DNA from: Variovorax beijingensis
GTDB lineage: Bacteria; Pseudomonadota; Gammaproteobacteria; Burkholderiales; Burkholderiaceae_C
Direction of reading: 5' to 3'
DNA length: 64,000 bases
Assembly: GCF_003951285.1 (NCBI RefSeq)
Contig: NZ_RXFQ01000012.1
Span: 124,001-188,000 of the forward strand
The number at the start of each line of letters is the position of its first letter. Position 1 is the first letter of the stretch. The position numbers and the translations under genes are program-made. Shown piece after piece: positions 8,674 through 16,682 of the stretch. The notes under the pieces were generated by a model. The model had not been told where the DNA came from, ran no database searches, and saw nothing but the letters and a program-made list of their open reading frames with translations.

Positions 8674-9678
8674 TCACTGCGCGAGGCGGATGTTCGCGTC
8701 CTTGATGATCTTCGCGTAGATGGCGGCATCGGCGCGCACCACCTTCTGGAACGCTTCGGGCTTGCCGCCAGCGACCTGCAGGCCCAGCGCCTCGATCTTG
8801 GCGCTCACGTCGGGCAGGTGCACGATGCGGTCGATCTCGTCGGACAGCTTCTGCACCACCGGCGCGGGCGTGGCGGCGGGCAGGAACACGCCGAACCAGC
8901 CATAGGGGTCGAAGGAGTGAAAGCCGAGCTCGGCGAAGGTGGGCACGTCGGGCAGGCCGGGCATGCGCTGCGTGCCGGTCACGGCCAGCGGGCGCATCGA
9001 CTTGAGATGCGCCCGCGCGGTGGCGCTGTCGATGAAGGCCGAGGCGAGCTGGCCGCCCACCAGGTTGGTGACCAGTGGCGCCGCGCCCTGGAACGGCACG
9101 TGCACCAGGTCGATGCCGGCCTGCATGTTCAGCAGCGCGCCCTGGATGTGCGACGAGGTGCCGGCGCCGTAGCTGCCGAAGTTGTACTTGCCGGGGCTCT
9201 GCTTCACCATGGCGATGAAGTCCTTGAGGTTCTTTGCGGGCGAGTCGAGCGGCACGGCCAGCATGCTGGGGCTGCGCGCGATCATGGTGACGGGCGCGAA
9301 GTCCTTCAGCGGATCGTAGGCAAGCTTGTCCATGAGCGGCGGCTGCTGGATCAGCGCGGTGATGGCGATGAGCAGCGTGTGGCCGTCGGCCGGCGCCTTG
9401 GCGACGAAGCCGTTGCCGATGGTGCCGCCGGCGCCGGGGCGGTTCTCCACCATCGCAGGTTGCCCCCAGGCTTCCTGCAGCTTCTGGCCGATGGTGCGCG
9501 CCAGGGAGTCGGTGGCGCCGCCGGCGGGGTAGGGCACGATCAGCTTGAGCGGTTGGCTTGGATAGGCGGGCTGCGCGGCCGTTTGTGTGGCTGTTTGAGC
9601 CAGCGCCGGCGCGGCGAGCAGAAGCGCCAGGCCTGCGGCCGCGCAGAGCCTTCGTACCAGCATCGATGTCGTCTTCAT
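8674..9678 (-). CDS. Bug/TctC-family tripartite tricarboxylate receptor
   Basis: 334 aa periplasmic solute receptor. Signal peptide at about 1-27 (MLVRRLCAAAGLALLLAAPALAQ). The mature start YPSQPLKLIVPYPAGGATDS is the family signature, followed by GQPAMVENRPGAGG and GFVAKAPADGHTLL. Bug proteins bind carboxylates; here there is no TctA/TctB membrane pair, as is common for orphan Bug genes. It is last in the long minus-strand acyl-CoA catabolic operon and probably captures that pathway's acid substrate or senses it. I chose ATG 9678 because the signal peptide begins there. Confidence 0.9.
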   Translation of the reverse strand: MKTTSMLVRRLCAAAGLALLLAAPALAQTATQTAAQPAYPSQPLKLIVPYPAGGATDSLARTIGQKLQEAWGQPAMVENRPGAGGTIGNGFVAKAPADGHTLLIAITALIQQPPLMDKLAYDPLKDFAPVTMIARSPSMLAVPLDSPAKNLKDFIAMVKQSPGKYNFGSYGAGTSSHIQGALLNMQAGIDLVHVPFQGAAPLVTNLVGGQLASAFIDSATARAHLKSMRPLAVTGTQRMPGLPDVPTFAELGFHSFDPYGWFGVFLPAATPAPVVQKLSDEIDRIVHLPDVSAKIEALGLQVAGGKPEAFQKVVRADAAIYAKIIKDANIRLAQ

Positions 9679-9724
9679 GGGCTTGTCTCCTCTTCGGGGG
9701 TGGAATAACTCGACTCGACTCGGC

Positions 9725-10906
9725 TCAACGCAGCGTTTCGGCCGTGCCCAGGATCGCGGTGGCCTGGCTCGACAGCATGCCGCCGTTGCCATGCGCGAGC
9801 GCGGTCTGCGCGTTCTTCACCTGGCGCTCGCCGCATTCGCCGCGCAACTGCCGCACGGCCTCGATGAGCGCGAAGATGCCGTACATGCCGGGATGCACGC
9901 ACGACAGCCCGCCGCCGTTGGTGTTCACGGGCAGCCGGCCGCCCGGTGCGATGGCGCCGTCGGCCACGAAGCGGCCGCCTTCGCCCTTGGGGCAGAAGCC
10001 CAGGTCCTCGAGGAACAGCAGCGTGTTGATGGTGAAAGCGTCGTACAGCTGCACCACGTCCGTGTCCCTGGGTGCGAGCCCGGCCATCGCGAAGGCCTCG
10101 CGGCCCGACTGGCTCGCCGCCGTGACGGTGAGGTCCGCCATCGAGGAGATCTGCCGGTTCCACACCGCCGTAGCGTTGCCCAGCACATAGACCGGCTTCT
10201 TCGGCAGGTCCCTCGCGCGCTCGGCGCTCACCAGCACGCAGGCCCCGGCGCCGTCGGTGACCAGGCAGCAGTCGCGCACGGTCAGCGGGTTCGACACCAT
10301 GCGGGCGCCCAGCACCTCCTCGCGCCTGAGCGGCTCGCGCATGAAGGCCTCGGGGTTGAGCCCGGCCCAGGCGCGCGCGGCCACCGCCACGTCGGCCAGC
10401 TGCTCGCGCGTGGTGCCGAATTCGTGCATGTGGCGCGAAGCCGCCAGCGCGTAGGCCGACACCGGCAGCATCGGCTCATACGGGTGCTCGTAGGGCTGCG
10501 GATCGAGAAAGCGGCGCGCCGCCACGATCTTGCGCCGGCCGAAGGCGGCACTGCGCTGCGCGCTGCCGTAGCAGATGAGCACCGCGCTGCACTGGCCCGA
10601 ACGGATGGCCTGCATCGCGGGCAGCAGGTGCGCGATGAAGCTGCTGCCGCCGAGCATGGTGCCGTCGATGTAGCGCGGGTTGAGGCCCAGGTATTCGACC
10701 ACCGGCAGGGCCCACATCGCGGCCGACGCGCTGGCGGTGCAGAGTCCGTCGATGTCGCGCATCTCGAGGCCTGCATCCGCCACGGCCGCCCGCGCGGCGC
10801 GCGCCAGCAGTTCCATGTCGGTGAAGCCCGGCGCCTCGCCGCAGCCGAAGGTGGCGGCGCCGGCAATGGCTGCGCTGCCACGCAAGGCTTCGAGTCCGGC
10901 GCTCAT
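9725..10906 (-). CDS. SCP2-type thiolase-like protein lacking the nucleophilic Cys, probable acyl-CoA aldolase subunit
   Basis: 393 aa thiolase fold (GSAAIAGAATFGCGEAPG start; VVQLYDAFTINTLLFLEDLG; SCVHPGMYG near the C-terminus). At the site where the sister thiolase at 16679 has NNNCSTGSS, this one reads GTMLGGSSF, so the Cys nucleophile is absent. Cys-less thiolase homologues paired with a DUF35 protein are known as retro-aldolases of steroid side-chain degradation (Ltp2 with a DUF35 partner). The DUF35 gene is directly upstream and overlaps it by 4 nt. I infer aldolytic cleavage of a 3-hydroxyacyl-CoA rather than thiolysis. Confidence 0.8.
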   Translation of the reverse strand: MSAGLEALRGSAAIAGAATFGCGEAPGFTDMELLARAARAAVADAGLEMRDIDGLCTASASAAMWALPVVEYLGLNPRYIDGTMLGGSSFIAHLLPAMQAIRSGQCSAVLICYGSAQRSAAFGRRKIVAARRFLDPQPYEHPYEPMLPVSAYALAASRHMHEFGTTREQLADVAVAARAWAGLNPEAFMREPLRREEVLGARMVSNPLTVRDCCLVTDGAGACVLVSAERARDLPKKPVYVLGNATAVWNRQISSMADLTVTAASQSGREAFAMAGLAPRDTDVVQLYDAFTINTLLFLEDLGFCPKGEGGRFVADGAIAPGGRLPVNTNGGGLSCVHPGMYGIFALIEAVRQLRGECGERQVKNAQTALAHGNGGMLSSQATAILGTAETLR

Positions 10907-11292
10907 CGAGTGGCTCCTTCGACGGCATCGAACAGCACCAGGCCGCGGCCGTCCTTCACCTGCACCCGCGCGCGGACGCGCTGGCCGATGCGCACCGCTT
11001 CGGGCGCGAGGTTCTCGATGCGGCTCATGAGCCGCACGCCTTCGTCGAGATCGACCAGGCTCACGTTGAGGTCGCCGCCATCGGCCGGCTTGCGCCGCAC
11101 GGTCGTCACGGCATGCACGGTGCCCAGGCCGTCCGGCGCCTTCCATTCGAGCGCCGTGCCGCCGCAATGCAGACAACTCTCGCGCGGGTAGTAGACGTGG
11201 CGGCCGCAGTCGCCGCAGCGCTGCAGCAGGAAGCGGCCGGCGTCCAGCTCGCGCTGGTGGAAGGCCTGCACGCCGATGCTGTGGTCGTTCAT
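10903..11292 (-). CDS. DUF35 OB-fold/zinc-ribbon protein, partner of the thiolase-like protein
   Basis: 129 aa. The N-terminal rubredoxin-like zinc ribbon has four Cys in two pairs (LQRCGDCGRHVY and SCLHCGG), then an OB fold of about 70 residues (GTVHAVTTVRRKP; VSLVDLDEGVRLMSRI). DUF35 proteins act as acyl-CoA-binding partners of SCP2-type thiolases and aldolases. Its stop overlaps the thiolase start and its start overlaps the crotonase stop, each by 4 nt (ATGA), implying translational coupling and a stoichiometric complex. I chose ATG 11292 because of that overlap; the frame extends only nine codons further. Confidence 0.87.
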   Translation of the reverse strand: MNDHSIGVQAFHQRELDAGRFLLQRCGDCGRHVYYPRESCLHCGGTALEWKAPDGLGTVHAVTTVRRKPADGGDLNVSLVDLDEGVRLMSRIENLAPEAVRIGQRVRARVQVKDGRGLVLFDAVEGATR

Positions 11293-12092
11293 CGGGCTTG
11301 CTCCTTGTGGGCCGGCCACTGGAAGGGCAGCGGCTTCTTGTCCAGGAAATGGTTCACCGCCTCGCGGTGCTCGGCGCTGCCGAAGGCCAGCGCCTGCACG
11401 TTCGCCTCGGTGTCGAGCAGCGCAGCCAGTGCGCCTGCATCGCCGGTGGCGCGCTTCACCAGGCTCACGGCCAGCGGCGAGGCGCCGGCAAAGCTCTCGG
11501 CCAGCGCCAGCGCGCGCGGCAGCAGCTGCGCGGGCTCGTGCAGTTCCATCGCAATGCCGAGCTCGAGCGCCTCGGCCGCACCAACCTCCCGCGCCGACAG
11601 CATCAGCTCGCGTGCGCGCTGCGCGCCGACCACGCGCGGCAGGGTGTAGAAGGCGCCGCAGTCCGGCACCAGGCCCAGCTTGAGGAACGACATGCAGAAG
11701 CGTGCGCGCGGGCTCGCAAGCACGAAGTCCGCCGCGAGGGCCAGGCTGAAGCCGGCGCCATAGGCCGCGCCATCGACCGCCGCGATCACGGGCTTGTCGA
11801 GCAGGATCAGCTCGCTGAACCAGCGCTGCGTGGCCTGCATGCGCTCGCGCCAGCCGGCGTTGTCGAGCTTCGCATCGGCAATGCCGCGCAGGTCGCCGCC
11901 CGAGCAGAACTGGCCGTTGGCGCCGGCCAGCACCAGTGCGCGCACCTCGGCGTCGCCGCGCACCTGCGCGATGGCCCGGGCGAGCTCGTCGCGCATGGCG
12001 GGGGTGAGCGCGTTGCGGTTGGCGGGCGTGTCCAGCGTCAGCAGCGCGGTGCTGCCGTGGCGCTTGCAGCGCAGTGCGGTGAAATCGTTCAT
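11289..12092 (-). CDS. Enoyl-CoA hydratase/isomerase (crotonase family)
   Basis: 267 aa. Crotonase fold with oxyanion-hole segments NGQFCSGGDLRGIAD at about 60-74 and AAVDGAAYGAGFSLALAADF at about 105-124. The catalytic-Glu region reads FLKLGLVPDCGAFYTLPRVV; Asp or Cys at the second acid position suggests it may be an isomerase or a hydratase with one acid. Part of the minus-strand acyl-CoA operon, with 4-nt overlaps on both sides. It probably hydrates or isomerises the enoyl-CoA made by the dehydrogenase encoded upstream. Confidence 0.9.
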   Translation of the reverse strand: MNDFTALRCKRHGSTALLTLDTPANRNALTPAMRDELARAIAQVRGDAEVRALVLAGANGQFCSGGDLRGIADAKLDNAGWRERMQATQRWFSELILLDKPVIAAVDGAAYGAGFSLALAADFVLASPRARFCMSFLKLGLVPDCGAFYTLPRVVGAQRARELMLSAREVGAAEALELGIAMELHEPAQLLPRALALAESFAGASPLAVSLVKRATGDAGALAALLDTEANVQALAFGSAEHREAVNHFLDKKPLPFQWPAHKEQAR

Positions 12093-13780
12093 GGGTGTGG
12101 TTGCTCCTGGGCGGCGGCGCGGTGCGCTTCCTGCAGTTCGCGCCAGAGGATCTTTCCGGTGCCGGACTTCGGCAGGCTGTCGAGAAACTCGACCACGCGC
12201 GGCGCCTTGTAGACGGCCATGCGCTCGCGGCACCAGGCGACGACGTCCTCTTCGCCGACGCGGCCGCGCTCCTGGGGCTTGAGCACCACCAGCGCCTTGA
12301 CCGACTCGCCGCGCCTGCCGTCGGGCACTGCGATCACGCAGGCCTCGTGGATGGCCGGATGCTCGTACATCGCGTTCTCCACTTCGGTGGGCCAGACCTT
12401 GTAGCCGGAAGCATTGATCATTCGCTTGAGCCGGTCGCGCAGGAAGAAGTAGCCGTCCTCGTCCATCGAGGCCAGGTCGCCGGTGCGGAAGAAGCGCTGG
12501 CCGCCGATCTCGATGAAGGCCTCGCGGTCGGCCTCCGGGTTGCGCCAGTAGCCTTTCATGAGCTGCGCACCGCGCGTGACGAGTTCGCCCACTTCGCCGG
12601 CCGGCAGCTCCTCGAACGTGACCGGGTCGACGATGCGCGAATCCACGCCCTGTGTCGGCATGCCCAGGCACTGGCGCTTGCCGCGCGCGGGTGGGTTGGC
12701 GTGCAGGAAGGAGGCGGTCTCGGTCAGGCCATAGCCTTCGTTGTACGAGAGGCCGTGGCGCTGCAGGAGCAGCGCGGCCACGGCCTCGGGCATTGCGGCG
12801 CCGCCGCCCGAGAGCAGCGCCAGGCTGGAGAGGTCGCGCCGCTCGGCTTCCGGGTGGGAGAACAGGTCGATCACCATCGCCGGCGGCGCCGACCAGGCGG
12901 TGACCGCATGGCGCTCGATCAGGCGCGCGGCCATCGCCGGGTCCCAGCGCGGCATCATTACCGCGGTGGCGCCGAGGAACATCGGCAGGTTCATGCCGTT
13001 CTGCAGGCCCAGCATGTGAAAGAGCGGCGCGACGGCCAGCGTGACCGTCTCCACATGCAGCTGCTTCCACACCGCCGAGGAAGCGAGCGAGGCCAGCAGC
13101 GTCGCATGGGTGTGCATGCAGCCCTTGGGATGGCCGGTGGTGCCCGAGGTGTAGGGCAGCACGGCCAGGTCGTCGGGCGACAGGGGCAATGCCGCGGGCG
13201 CGAGGCCGCGCGCGATCGCCTGCTCGAAGCCGTGCAGGCGCGCGTCGGCCAGCGGCGCGCGCGGCGCCGTGACCCAGCCGGGCAGCGTGTCGTCGCTCGC
13301 CGATGCATCGATCGCGTCGGCATAGGCATGGACGAGCGCGGCGCGCAGATCGCCCTCGCCTTCGCCGAACGCGAGCGCGGGCAGCAGCTCCTGCGCGACG
13401 AAGGCGATGCACGCACCGCTGTCCGCCGCGTAGTGCTCCACCTCTGCGGCCTTGCTCATCGGATTCACCGGCACCACCACGGCGCCTGCGCGCAGCACGG
13501 CGTAGAAGGCCGTCACGAACTGCGGGCAGTTCTGGCTCGCGAGCAGCACGCGGTCGCCGGGCGCGACGCCCAGGCGCTGCTGCAGGTAGCCGGCCAGCGC
13601 GTCGACGCGCTGGCGCAGCTGTGCATAGGAAGTGGCCGCGCCGCAGTAGACGATGGCCGGCTTGCCGGGATAGCGGCGCGCCGCGGTGTCCAGGTAGTCC
13701 AGAAGCGTGGCGCGCGGCACGCGCAGCTCGCGCGCCACGCCCTTGGGCCAGAAGCGGAAGTGCGGCGGCCTGGGGTTCAT
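12089..13780 (-). CDS. AMP-forming acyl-CoA synthetase (long-chain-type)
   Basis: 563 aa adenylate-forming enzyme; activates a carboxylic acid to its CoA thioester using ATP. P-loop-like motif YTSGTTGHPKG at about 203-213, A5-type motif YNEGYGLTETAS near 346, motif FRTGDLASMDEDGYFFLRDR near 432, and the C-terminal lid with catalytic Lys in PKSGTGKILWREL near 545. Start ATG 13780 overlaps the dehydrogenase stop by 4 nt, so it is coupled. Acyl specificity cannot be read from the sequence. It is one of two ligases in this operon, so two acids or two chain stages may be activated. Confidence 0.92.
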   Translation of the reverse strand: MNPRPPHFRFWPKGVARELRVPRATLLDYLDTAARRYPGKPAIVYCGAATSYAQLRQRVDALAGYLQQRLGVAPGDRVLLASQNCPQFVTAFYAVLRAGAVVVPVNPMSKAAEVEHYAADSGACIAFVAQELLPALAFGEGEGDLRAALVHAYADAIDASASDDTLPGWVTAPRAPLADARLHGFEQAIARGLAPAALPLSPDDLAVLPYTSGTTGHPKGCMHTHATLLASLASSAVWKQLHVETVTLAVAPLFHMLGLQNGMNLPMFLGATAVMMPRWDPAMAARLIERHAVTAWSAPPAMVIDLFSHPEAERRDLSSLALLSGGGAAMPEAVAALLLQRHGLSYNEGYGLTETASFLHANPPARGKRQCLGMPTQGVDSRIVDPVTFEELPAGEVGELVTRGAQLMKGYWRNPEADREAFIEIGGQRFFRTGDLASMDEDGYFFLRDRLKRMINASGYKVWPTEVENAMYEHPAIHEACVIAVPDGRRGESVKALVVLKPQERGRVGEEDVVAWCRERMAVYKAPRVVEFLDSLPKSGTGKILWRELQEAHRAAAQEQPHP

Positions 13781-14943
13781 TGCTGCTCCAGCGCCCGCGC
13801 GATGATTTCCTTCATCACCTCGTTGGCGCCGCCGTAGATGCGGCCCACGCGCACGTCGGCATAGAGCCGCGCGATCGGGTATTCGTTCATGAAGCCATAG
13901 CCGCCGTGCAGCTGCAGGCATTCGTCGACGATGCGGCAGCAGGCGTCGGTGGTCCACCACTTGGCCATGGCGGCCGTCGGCACGTCGAGTTCGCCGCGCA
14001 TCAGGCGCGCGATGCAGTCGTCGACGAAGGCGCGCGCCACCTGCGCCTGCGTCTCGCACTCGGCGAGCTTGAAGCGGGTGTTCTGCATCTTCAAAAGCGG
14101 CTCGCCGAACACCTGGCGGTCGCGCACGTAGTCCAGTGTGTCGCCGATGGCGCGCTGCATGGTGGCCACGGCGCCGACTGCGATCAGCAGGCGCTCCCGC
14201 GGCAGCTGCTGCATGAGCTGCGCGAAGCCGCGGCCCTCTTCGCCGCCCAGCAGGCTGTCGGCCGGCACGCGCACGTCGTCGAAGAACAGCTCGGTGGTGT
14301 CGAGCGTCTTCTGGCCCATCTTGTCGAGCAGCGGCCCGCGCCGGAAGCCCGTCGTACCTTCGGTCTCGACCATCAGCAGCGAGATGCCCTTGCCGCCGGC
14401 CGCCGCGTCGGTCTTGGCCGCGACGCAGACCAGGCCCGCGTGCATGCCGTTGGTGATGAAGGTCTTGCTGCCGCTGATGCGCCAGTGGCCGCCGTCGCGC
14501 CGTGCCTGCGTCTTGATGCGCTGCAGGTCGGTGCCGGCGCCGGGCTCGGTCATCGCGATGGCCGCCACCAGCTCGCCGCTGGCCATGCGCGGCAGCCAGC
14601 GCTGCTTCTGCGCCTCGGTGCCGTAGGCCAGCAGGTAGTGGGCGACGATGCCGCTGTGCACGTTGTTGCTGAAGCCCTGCGCCATGGCACGCATCTGCTC
14701 CTCGCAGATCACCGCCTCGTGCAGGAAGCTGCCGCCGCCCCCGCCGTAGGCTTCGGGAATGCTGGCGCACAGCAGGCCGGCCTGGCCGGCTTTCGTCCAG
14801 ATCTCGCGGTCGGCGTGGTGCTGCGCGCGCCAGCGCGGCTCGTGGGGCACGCACTCGCGTTCGAAGAAGCGGCGCGCGCTGCCCTGCAGCATCTCCAGTT
14901 CCCCGTTCATCCACGGCCGCGTGGCGACGGCCCCGCCGGTCAT
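13777..14943 (-). CDS. Acyl-CoA dehydrogenase
   Basis: 388 aa FAD flavoprotein. Standard motifs: IAMTEPGAGTDLQRIKTQA (FAD/substrate loop, about 127-145), SGSKTFITNGMHAG, the dimer region DRQVFGEPLLKMQNTRFKLA near 274-293, and the C-terminal signature RLYADVRVGRIYGGANEVMK. It should introduce the alpha-beta double bond. It overlaps the SDR gene stop and the ligase start by 4 nt each. Electron transfer flavoprotein genes are not in the window. Confidence 0.93.
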   Translation of the reverse strand: MTGGAVATRPWMNGELEMLQGSARRFFERECVPHEPRWRAQHHADREIWTKAGQAGLLCASIPEAYGGGGGSFLHEAVICEEQMRAMAQGFSNNVHSGIVAHYLLAYGTEAQKQRWLPRMASGELVAAIAMTEPGAGTDLQRIKTQARRDGGHWRISGSKTFITNGMHAGLVCVAAKTDAAAGGKGISLLMVETEGTTGFRRGPLLDKMGQKTLDTTELFFDDVRVPADSLLGGEEGRGFAQLMQQLPRERLLIAVGAVATMQRAIGDTLDYVRDRQVFGEPLLKMQNTRFKLAECETQAQVARAFVDDCIARLMRGELDVPTAAMAKWWTTDACCRIVDECLQLHGGYGFMNEYPIARLYADVRVGRIYGGANEVMKEIIARALEQQ

Positions 14944-15779
14944 GGACGGCCGCCCCCGCAGACCAGCACCTGGCCGCTCACGTAGTTCGACTCCGGAATG
15001 CAGAACAGGTAGACCGCGCCCGCCGCCTCCTGCGGCGTGCCGCCGCGGCCGAGCGGAATCAGCGCCTCGGCGTTCTTCAGGATCTGCGGGTTGACGCCGA
15101 CCTTGATCTGCCGGCCCTCGATGTCGATGCTCGCGCCCGCGCTGGCATCGGCTTCGGTCAGCCGGGTCTTGATCAGGCCGAAGGCCACGCTGTTGACCGT
15201 GACCTTGTAGCGGCCCCATTCCTTGGCCATGGCCTTGGTCAGGCCGTTGATGCCGGCCTTGGCGGCCGCGTAGTTGGCCTGGCCCGCGTTGCCGTAGACG
15301 CCGGAGGTGGACGAGATGTTGACCACCTTGCGGAACACTTCGCGGCCTTCGTCGGCCTCGCGTTTGGCCGCGTCTCGGATGAAGTTGGAGGCCGCGCGCA
15401 GGATGCGGAATGGCGCCGTGAGGTGCACGGCCAGCATCGCCTCCCACTGCTCGTCGCTCATCTTCTGCACCACGTTGTCCCAGGTGTAGCCGGCGTTGTT
15501 GACGACGATGTCCAGGCCGCCGTAGCTGTCGACCGCGGTGCGCACGAAGCGGTCGGCAAAGCCGGCGTCCGTCACGCTGCCGGAGCAGGCGATGGCGCTG
15601 CCGCCTGCGGCCACGATGTCATTGACGGTCTGCGCGGCCGGTTCGGCATCGAGGTCGTTGATGACCACGCGCGCACCGTCGCCCGCGAGCTTGAGCGCGA
15701 TCTCGCGCCCGATGCCGCGGCCGGAGCCGGAGACGATGGCGACCTTGCCTTCGAGTTTTCTGTTGGTGCTGCTGTTCAT
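14940..15779 (-). CDS. SDR-family dehydrogenase (3-hydroxyacyl-CoA type)
   Basis: 279 aa classical short-chain dehydrogenase. NAD(P)-binding TGxxxGxG equivalent SGSGRGIG at about 18-25, NNAG motif at about 94-97, catalytic Ser in NISSTSGVYG, and YxxxK in NYAAAKAG at about 165-172. It is somewhat longer than FabG, with a Lys/Asp-rich insert AAKREADEGREV after helix 4 as in peroxisomal multifunctional-enzyme-like hydroxyacyl-CoA dehydrogenases. It probably oxidises or reduces a hydroxyacyl-CoA in the same operon. Confidence 0.9.
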   Translation of the reverse strand: MNSSTNRKLEGKVAIVSGSGRGIGREIALKLAGDGARVVINDLDAEPAAQTVNDIVAAGGSAIACSGSVTDAGFADRFVRTAVDSYGGLDIVVNNAGYTWDNVVQKMSDEQWEAMLAVHLTAPFRILRAASNFIRDAAKREADEGREVFRKVVNISSTSGVYGNAGQANYAAAKAGINGLTKAMAKEWGRYKVTVNSVAFGLIKTRLTEADASAGASIDIEGRQIKVGVNPQILKNAEALIPLGRGGTPQEAAGAVYLFCIPESNYVSGQVLVCGGGRP

Positions 15780-15801
15780 GGGTTGTCTCCTCGGGGATGT
15801 G

Positions 15802-16242
15802 TCAGGGCCAGGCGACGAGTGCCTCGGCGCTCAGCCTGGCGGCGCCTTCATGGGTGGCCGTCATGAGCTTCAGCCGCACGCTGCGCCGGCCCTCGTGCTC
15901 GAACTTCTCGGCCACCGTGCCGGTGCAGCGGATGCGCTCGCCCACATGGGTGATGGCGGCAAAGCGCAGGTCGAGCGAACGGATCGCCGCCTGCGACACC
16001 CAGTGGGTCAGCAGCCGCGCGAGCCAGGCCGCCGACAGCATGCCGTGCGCGAACACGTCGGGCATGCCGGCGGATTTCGCGAAGTCGCTGTCGACGTGGA
16101 TCGGGTTGTGGTCGCCAGAGGCGCCGCAGTACAGCGCCAGGTCGAGCCGGCGGATCGGCGGCAATTCGAGCGGGGGCAGGGCGTCGCCGGGCTGCAGTGC
16201 GTTCCAGTCGGGGAGGGTGGCGGTGGTCATTGCGAGGCTCAT
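15802..16242 (-). CDS. MaoC-like hydratase subunit (hot-dog fold)
   Basis: 146 aa. The hydratase-2 motif is clear: ALYCGASGDHNPIHVDSDFA at about 37-56, holding the catalytic Asp and His, then GMPDVFAHGMLSAAWLARLL. It is adjacent to and overlapping a second hot-dog protein that lacks this motif; pairs of this kind form heteromeric enoyl-CoA hydratases that accept bulky acyl chains (as in ChsH1/ChsH2). An internal ATG at 16230 (MTTATLPDW) is an alternative start; the 16242 start overlaps the partner gene by 4 nt. Confidence 0.87.
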   Translation of the reverse strand: MSLAMTTATLPDWNALQPGDALPPLELPPIRRLDLALYCGASGDHNPIHVDSDFAKSAGMPDVFAHGMLSAAWLARLLTHWVSQAAIRSLDLRFAAITHVGERIRCTGTVAEKFEHEGRRSVRLKLMTATHEGAARLSAEALVAWP

Positions 16243-16682
16243 GAGTTGCGCACGACGGTCACGCAGCGCAGCTCGGCCACGAGTTCATCGCGCTGGTTGC
16301 TGACGGCGGTCTTGCGCACGACGAATTCGAGCGCGCCGTTCTTCTTGTCGTAGATGTCCTCGATGCGCTGGCGGAACGTGAGCGTGTCGCCCGCATAGGC
16401 CATCGCGTGGTAGCTGAAGCCCTGCTCGCCGTGCAGCAGGCTGCGGTAGTCCATGCCCAGCAGCTCGCGGATGGCGGCCGGGTTGGGCGCCTCCATCTCC
16501 AGGCAGAAGAGAAAGGTGGGCGGCACCGGCAGGCCCGGGTGCCCGGCGTCGCGCGCGGCGGCCTCGTCGATGTAGACGGGATCGGTCTGGCCCGTGGCCT
16601 TGGCGAAGAAGCGCAGGCGGCCTTTTTCCACTTCCACCTGGAAGGGCGGAAGCTGGTGGCCGATGTGGCGGCGGTCGATCAT
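16239..16682 (-). CDS. MaoC N-terminal-type (FAS1-like) dehydratase subunit
   Basis: 147 aa hot-dog protein of the MaoC_dehydrat_N type: RRHIGHQLPPFQVEVEKGRL, then FFAKATGQTDPVYIDEAAAR and GLPVPPTFLFCLEME. It lacks the GDHNPIH catalytic motif of its partner at 15802, so it is likely the substrate-binding half of a heteromeric enoyl-CoA hydratase. Start ATG 16682 overlaps the thiolase stop by 4 nt and its own stop overlaps the partner start, so all three are probably co-translated. Confidence 0.87.
   Translation of the reverse strand: MIDRRHIGHQLPPFQVEVEKGRLRFFAKATGQTDPVYIDEAAARDAGHPGLPVPPTFLFCLEMEAPNPAAIRELLGMDYRSLLHGEQGFSYHAMAYAGDTLTFRQRIEDIYDKKNGALEFVVRKTAVSNQRDELVAELRCVTVVRNS

Noticed and set aside
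11113..11649. Plus-strand frame of 178 codons
   Set aside because: Antisense to the DUF35 and crotonase genes, which overlap each other properly on the minus strand.
12095..13837. Plus-strand frame of 580 codons
   Set aside because: Antisense to the acyl-CoA synthetase gene; no recognisable motif.
13303..14985. Plus-strand frame of 560 codons
   Set aside because: Antisense to the acyl-CoA dehydrogenase gene.
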